Origin: Hydractinia symbiolongicarpus
Lineage: Eukaryota > Cnidaria > Hydrozoa > Anthoathecata > Hydractiniidae
NCBI RefSeq assembly: GCF_029227915.1
Contig: NC_079878.1
Location: 28,857,501 to 28,921,500, forward strand
Length of the DNA stretch: 64,000 nt
Direction of reading: 5' to 3'
Below the pieces are notes generated by a model, which worked only from the letters and a program-made list of their open reading frames with translations, did no database searches and was not told the DNA's origin. The translations under genes and the position numbers were made by a program. Positions 61,459 to 64,000 of the stretch are shown here, one piece after another; position 1 is the first letter of the stretch, and the number at the start of each line of letters is the position of its first letter.

Positions 61459-64000
61459 CGCATGAGACTTGTAGTTTTCAAAAATGTATTCATTTTTGAT
61501 GAGACGCTGAATAAAAGATGTTTAATCGCCGGCAAACGAAAACCAGCGATTTCCCGTAAATCCCGGACTTGGCCCGTATAGTCAAAAGTATACAAAGAAA
61601 GTACCCTGTGAGTAAACTCATTTCCCGAACGATTTTTTAAATTATTTTTTCACCACTAAAACGCATAAGACTTGTAGTTTTCAAAAATGTATTCATTTTT
61701 GATGAGACGCTGAATAAAAGATGTTTAATCGCCGGCAAACGAAAACCCGCGATTTCCCGTAAATCCCGGACTTGGCCCGTATAGTCAAAAGTATACAAAG
61801 AAAGTACCCAGGGAGTAAACTCATTTCCTGAACGACTTTTTAAATTATTTTTTCACCACTAAAACGCATACGACTTGTAGTTTTCAGGAATGTTTTCATT
61901 TTTGATGAGACGCTTAATGAAAGAAGTTTAATCGCCGGCAAACGAAAACCCGCGATTTCCCGTAAATCCCGGGCTTGGCCCGTATAGTCGAATGTATACA
62001 AAGAAAGTACCCTGTGAGTAAACTCATTTCCCGAACGATTTTTTAAATTATTTTTTCACCACTAAAACGCATGAGACTTGTAGTTTTCAAAAATGGTTTC
62101 ATTTTTGATAAGACGCTGAATAAAAGATGTTTAATCGCCGGCAAACCAAAACCCGCGATTTCACGTAAATCCCGTGCTTGGCCCGCATAGTCGAGTACAT
62201 ACAAAGAAAGTACCCTGTGAGTAAACTCATTTTCAGAACGATTTTTAAAATTATCTTTTCACCACTAAAACGCATGAGACTTGTAGTTTTCAAAAATGTT
62301 TTCATTTTTGATGAGACTCTGAATAAAAGAAGTTTAATCGCCGGCAAACGAAAACCCGCGAATTCCCGTAAATCCCGGGCTTGGCCCGTATAGTCGAATG
62401 TATACAAAGAAAGTACCCTGTGAGTAAACTCATTTCCCGAACGACTTTTTAAATTATCTTTTCACCACTAAAACGCATGAGACTTGTAGTTTTCAAAAAT
62501 GTTTTCATTTTTGATAAGACGCTGAATAAAAGATGTTTAATCGCCGGCGAACCAAAACCCGCGATTTCCCGTAAATACTGGACTCGGCCCGTATAGTCAA
62601 AAGTATACAAAGAAAATACCCAGGGAGTAAACACATTTCCCGAACGATTTTTTAAATTATTTTTTCACCACTAAAACGCATGAGATTTGTAGTTTTTAAA
62701 AATGTATTCATTTTTGATGAGACGCTGAATAAAAGATGTTTAATCGCCGGCAAACGAAAACCCGCGATTTCCCGTAAATCCCGGACTTGGCCCGTATAGT
62801 CAAAAGTATACAAAGAAAGTACCCAGGGAGTAAACTCATTTCCCGAACAATTTTTTAAATTATTTTTTCACCACTAAAACGCATGAGACTTTTAGTTTTC
62901 AGGAATGTTTTCATTTTTGATAAGACGCTGAATAAAAGATGTTTAATCGCCGGGAAACGAAAACCCGCGATTTCCCGTAAATCCCGGACTCGGCCCGTAT
63001 AGTCAAAAGTATACAAAGAAAGTACCCAAGGAGTAAACTCATTTCCCGAACGATTTTTTAAATTATTTTTTCACCACTAAAACGCATGAGACTTGTAGTT
63101 TTCAGGAATGTTTTCATTTTTGATGAGACGCTTAATGAAAGAAGTTTAATCGCCGGCAAACGAAAACCTGCGATTTCCCGTAAATCCCGGGCTTGGCCCG
63201 TATAGTCGAATGTATAAAAAGAAAGTACCCTGTGAGTAAACTCATTTCCCGAACGATTTTTTAAATTATTTTTTCACCACTAAAACGCATGAGACTTGTA
63301 GTTTTCAAAAATGTTTTCATTTTTGATGAGACGCTGAATATAAGAAGTTTAATCGCCGGCAAACAAAAACCCGCAATTTCCCGTAAATCCTGTGCTTGTC
63401 CCGTATAGTCGAGTACATGCAAAGAAAGTACCCTGTGAGTAAACTCATTTCCAGAACGATTTTTTAATCTATTTTTTCACCACTAAAACGCATGAGACTT
63501 GTAGTTTTCAAAAATGTATTCATTTTTGATGAGACGCTGAATAAAATATGTTTAATCGCCGGCAAACGAAAACCCGCGATTTCCCGTAAATCCCGGACTT
63601 GGCCCGTATAGTCAAAAGTATACAAAGAAAGTACCCTGTGAGTAAACTCATTTCCCGAACGATTTTTTAAATTATCTTTTCACCACTAAAACGCATAAGA
63701 CTTGTAGTTTTCAAAAATGTATTCATTTTTGATAAGACGCTGAATAAAAGATGTTTAATCGCCGGCAAACGAAAACCCGCGATTTCCCGTAAATCCCGGA
63801 CTTGGCCCGTATAGTCAAAAGTATACAAAGAAAGTACCCAGGGAGTAAACTCATTTCCTGAACGATTTTTTAAATTATTTTTTCACCACTAAAACGCATA
63901 CGACTTGTAGTTTTCAGGAATGTTTTCATTTTTGATGAGACGCTTAATGAAAGAAGTTTAATCGCCGGCAAACGAAAACCTGCGATTTCCCGTAAATCCC
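61459..64000 (+). repeat. Family B 2.5-kb block repeated at 5279 bp, copy 2 (cut by window end)
   Basis: Second copy, still matching at the last base of the window, so the full length is unknown. Differences from copy 1 include 62226 (C versus T), 62584 (ACTCGG versus AATCGG), 63671 (C versus T) and the CCCGG form near 63797 where copy 1 has CCAGG. The intervening 58722-61458 holds a partial third relative of the block around 59980-60780. Confidence 0.8.

Larger units (their letters stand above)
20799..64000 (+). repeat. Satellite family B array, about 203-bp monomer, roughly 213 head-to-tail copies
   Basis: A unit of about 203 bases repeats without interruption to the window edge. In order it contains ATACAAAGAAAGTACCC, AGTAAACTCATTTCC, an A/T block around TTTTTTAAATTATTTTTTC, ACCACTAAAACGCATGAGAC and a hairpin region around AAAAATGTTTTCATTTTT. 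These are followed by GAGACGCTGAATAAAAG, the CpG-dense box from CGCCGGCAAACG to CTCGGCCCG, and TATAGTC. Variants at a handful of sites (for example CAGGGAG or CTGTGAG, CTGAATAAAAG or CTTAATGAAAG, TCAAAAGTATAC or TCGAATGTATAC) define subtypes with higher-order order. The period is not a multiple of three. No gene or mobile element was seen within the array. The family is not recognised. Confidence 0.97.
37891..64000 (+). repeat. Family B right domain
   Basis: Diagnostic variants are CGGGCTTGGCCCG with GTCGAATGTATAC, GTCGAGTACATAC, CGCATAAGAC, CGCATACGAC, GACGCTGAATATAAG, GATAAGACGCTG, ATGTATTCATT and ATGGTTTCATT. A loose three-monomer order is common: a CATGAGAC unit with GAATATAAG, a unit with GTATTCATT or GATAAGACG, and a CAGGAATG unit with CTTAATGAAAG. 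It is overlaid by larger duplications. The subtype with TTTAATATATTTTTTC and CATAAGAC recurs near 37900, 40130, 40740, 41960, 42970, 44190, 46620 and 51490. Confidence 0.75.

Noticed and set aside
37695-62634. A recurrent minus-strand open frame of about 61 residues, and fused forms of 96-121 residues, starting MFTPW or MYTFDYTG.
   Set aside because: The period of about 203 bases shifts frame at each monomer, so frames end or fuse only by chance variants. The MFTPW form begins with GTG (37878-37880) and the MYTFDYTG form with TTG, not ATG. The frame lies over the hairpin and CpG box, is repeated only because the DNA is repeated, and has no recognisable domain.
20799-64000. A CRISPR-like array, because of regular direct repeats.
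   Set aside because: The whole 203-bp unit is repeated, with no short repeat and unique spacer alternation, and no cas-like genes are present.

Overview
This 64-kb window consists entirely of tandemly repeated satellite DNA. I see no credible protein-coding gene, RNA gene, transposon, CRISPR array or other unique sequence. Two satellite families, each in one head-to-tail orientation, meet at a single sharp junction. Family A fills 1-20798, with units of about 372 bp and 56 monomers, the last one truncated. Family B fills 20799-64000, with units of about 203 bp and roughly 213 monomers. Large pure arrays with higher-order structure point to eukaryotic heterochromatin, most likely centromeric or pericentromeric. 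CpG dinucleotides are well preserved in both families, which suggests a genome with little CpG methylation, as in many invertebrates. I do not recognise either family and cannot name the species.

Family A monomers vary from 365 to 381 bp and fall into several recurring subtypes. Two three-monomer modules recur five times each. Module alpha is a 365-bp monomer, then a 381-bp monomer with a 10-bp insertion, then an ordinary monomer. Module beta is recognised by its markers GGCATTCTC, ATCACGCGCTG and GTGGCACCAATCC. These modules lie inside larger tandem duplications: 2604 bp (seven monomers) at about 2372-7579, 1490 bp (four monomers) at about 8579-11558, and 1489 bp (four monomers) at about 12984-15961.

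Family B splits into a left domain (20799 to about 34990), a transition zone (about 34991-37890) and a right domain (about 37891-64000), each with its own diagnostic variants. Nested duplications of 2, 3, 5, 7, 16 and 26 monomers are visible, the largest being a block of at least 2.5 kb repeated at a spacing of 5279 bp and running off the right edge. Each B monomer carries a 9-bp-stem inverted repeat, a CpG-dense box and long A/T tracts. Some right-domain monomers carry a near-match to the CENP-B box that is one base too short.

The short open frames in the window are by-products of the repeats. The B period is not a multiple of three, and the recurrent frames I checked begin with GTG or TTG. 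The points most worth checking are the A/B junction, the layered duplication history, the B hairpin and the CENP-B-like motif. No new gene system is visible.
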